Assembly: GCF_004342625.1 (NCBI RefSeq)
Contig: NZ_SMAH01000007.1
Coordinates: forward strand, 91,791-155,790
Length of the DNA stretch: 64,000 bases
Direction of reading: 5' to 3'
Source: Tepidimonas ignava
Lineage (GTDB): Bacteria > Pseudomonadota > Gammaproteobacteria > Burkholderiales > Burkholderiaceae_C
Of this stretch, positions 63,534-64,000 are shown one piece after another. The notes below the pieces were generated by a model. The model was not told the origin of the DNA. It saw nothing but the letters and a program-made list of their open reading frames with translations, and searched no databases. A program made the position numbers and the translations under genes. Each line of letters begins with the position of its first letter. The stretch's first letter is position 1.

Positions 63534-63887
63534 TCAGGCGAGGACACGCCACTGAGGGCGTTCAAGGCGTTCAAAAGGGGGCGACGTTAGACGAGCCCAG
63601 TAATCTGCTGTATCCAGAGACGAGTCGGCCAGCGATGCAATCGTGACTGCCCCAGGCAAGGCCGACAAACATCCCGCGTGACAGGATGCGCAATCGGGAT
63701 CGCCACCGATGGTCTTGGCTGGATCGGAAGATGCGTCTTTGCCATCCGCAGTCTTGTGCTGATGGTCATGGTGACCAAAGTGCTTGGCTGCGGCACCGGT
63801 TTCGTGTTGGCAATAGCTGGCTGCAGCCGCCCAGCCAAGCTGTAGCGGCATAAACACCAACAAAAGGATTGCCAACCATTTACGCAT
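63534..63887 (-). CDS. czcI: CzcI family cation efflux accessory protein
   Basis: A 117-residue secreted protein. Signal peptide MRKWLAILLLVFMPLQLGWAAAA (cleavage about residue 23). The mature part is His/Cys-rich (KHFGHHDHQHK; DCASCHAGCLSAL), as in CzcI, a small periplasmic protein encoded ahead of czcCBA in Cupriavidus and relatives and thought to affect regulation. CASCH resembles a haem c motif but occurs in the metal-binding context of CzcI. ATG at 63887; an upstream reading adds ten unrelated residues. Confidence 0.85.
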   Translation of the reverse strand: MRKWLAILLLVFMPLQLGWAAAASYCQHETGAAAKHFGHHDHQHKTADGKDASSDPAKTIGGDPDCASCHAGCLSALPGAVTIASLADSSLDTADYWARLTSPPFERLERPQWRVLA

Positions 63888-63938
63888 ATGGACAACAGTG
63901 TAGCAGGGCGGTATCAAGCACCAAGTGCAACGGTGGAA

Positions 63939-64000
63939 TCACTGAAGGGAGTGGCTGGTTTGGGTGACCTTCTCCAGCATGGCCTGGTAGACGGCGATCG
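63939..64000 (-). CDS. Unidentified CDS, C-terminal end only
   Basis: The minus-strand frame reads IAVYQAMLEKVTQTSHSLQ to a TGA at 63941-63939 and runs out of the window. Nineteen residues are too few to name the gene. It lies upstream of czcI in the same direction. Confidence 0.4.
   Translation of the reverse strand, partial: IAVYQAMLEKVTQTSHSLQ

Noticed and set aside
63660..63720. CASCH in CzcI as a haem c attachment site
   Set aside because: The protein is a short His/Cys-rich CzcI family member beside czcCBA; metal binding is the simpler reading.

Overview
The window is GC-rich, densely coded DNA from a betaproteobacterium, most likely a member of the Burkholderiales close to Comamonadaceae. 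The evidence is the pilT-pilU-yggS cluster, a phasin gene with PhaR-like operators, the rsmI/yraN/diaA/dolP block, a DUF3717-DUF1289 protein, and PutA paired with an Lrp-type regulator. The genus cannot be fixed from this sequence alone. I see no rRNA, tRNA or CRISPR array.

Layout. 1-5347: the end of glpD, then ugpB-A-E-C-Q (glycerol-3-phosphate / glycerophosphodiester uptake) behind a PHO-box-like promoter. 5363-8549: mnmH and selD (selenophosphate and tRNA selenation), then a lone metal-binding ABC solute receptor. 8683-16035: glmS and glmU (UDP-GlcNAc synthesis), an Lrp regulator, an SH3 protein, panE-like, purU and a LysR regulator. 16084-18190: an hsp20 gene with a sigma-32-type promoter and a glycolate/lactate oxidase subunit. 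18252-27195: an orphan sensor kinase, then amino acid catabolism (two ornithine cyclodeaminase family genes, RidA, two Lrp regulators, putA), which suggests ornithine to proline to glutamate flow. 27244-31210: yggS, pilT, pilU and a beta-hydroxyacid dehydrogenase. 31257-36580: dolP-diaA-yraN, divergent rsmI, and a Pat-type acetyltransferase. 36728-40530: phasin, hbd, moaC and a BepA-like protease. 40738-41777: a HTH/PIN toxin-antitoxin pair. 42074-44792: the DUF3717-DUF1289 protein, purB and a YibF-like GST.

45054-51916 is the most unusual core region. A PepSY protein, a response regulator and a PhoQ-like kinase form a tightly overlapping operon. It diverges from a second PepSY gene, a cytochrome b561 gene interrupted by an in-frame TGA, and an HD-GYP phosphodiesterase. 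These are followed by an SHP-type oxygen-binding cytochrome c, a diheme cytochrome c and a membrane cytochrome b. Between the divergent operons are two pairs of 11-bp-spaced TGAAC half-sites, which look like operators of the response regulator. Downstream of the kinase is a candidate structured RNA with an unpaired CU-rich tract and a poly-U end.

51955-64000 is an accessory metal-resistance region: a truncated capA, sbtA, an arsR-arsI-arsC-acr3 operon, a truncated lipocalin/CrtC-like remnant, an IS5-family element and czcI-czcC-czcB-czcA. The czc genes are visibly less GC-rich than the rest, and the IS abuts the 3' end of czcA. Gene debris on both sides of sbtA-ars and at the IS suggests insertion and deletion events.
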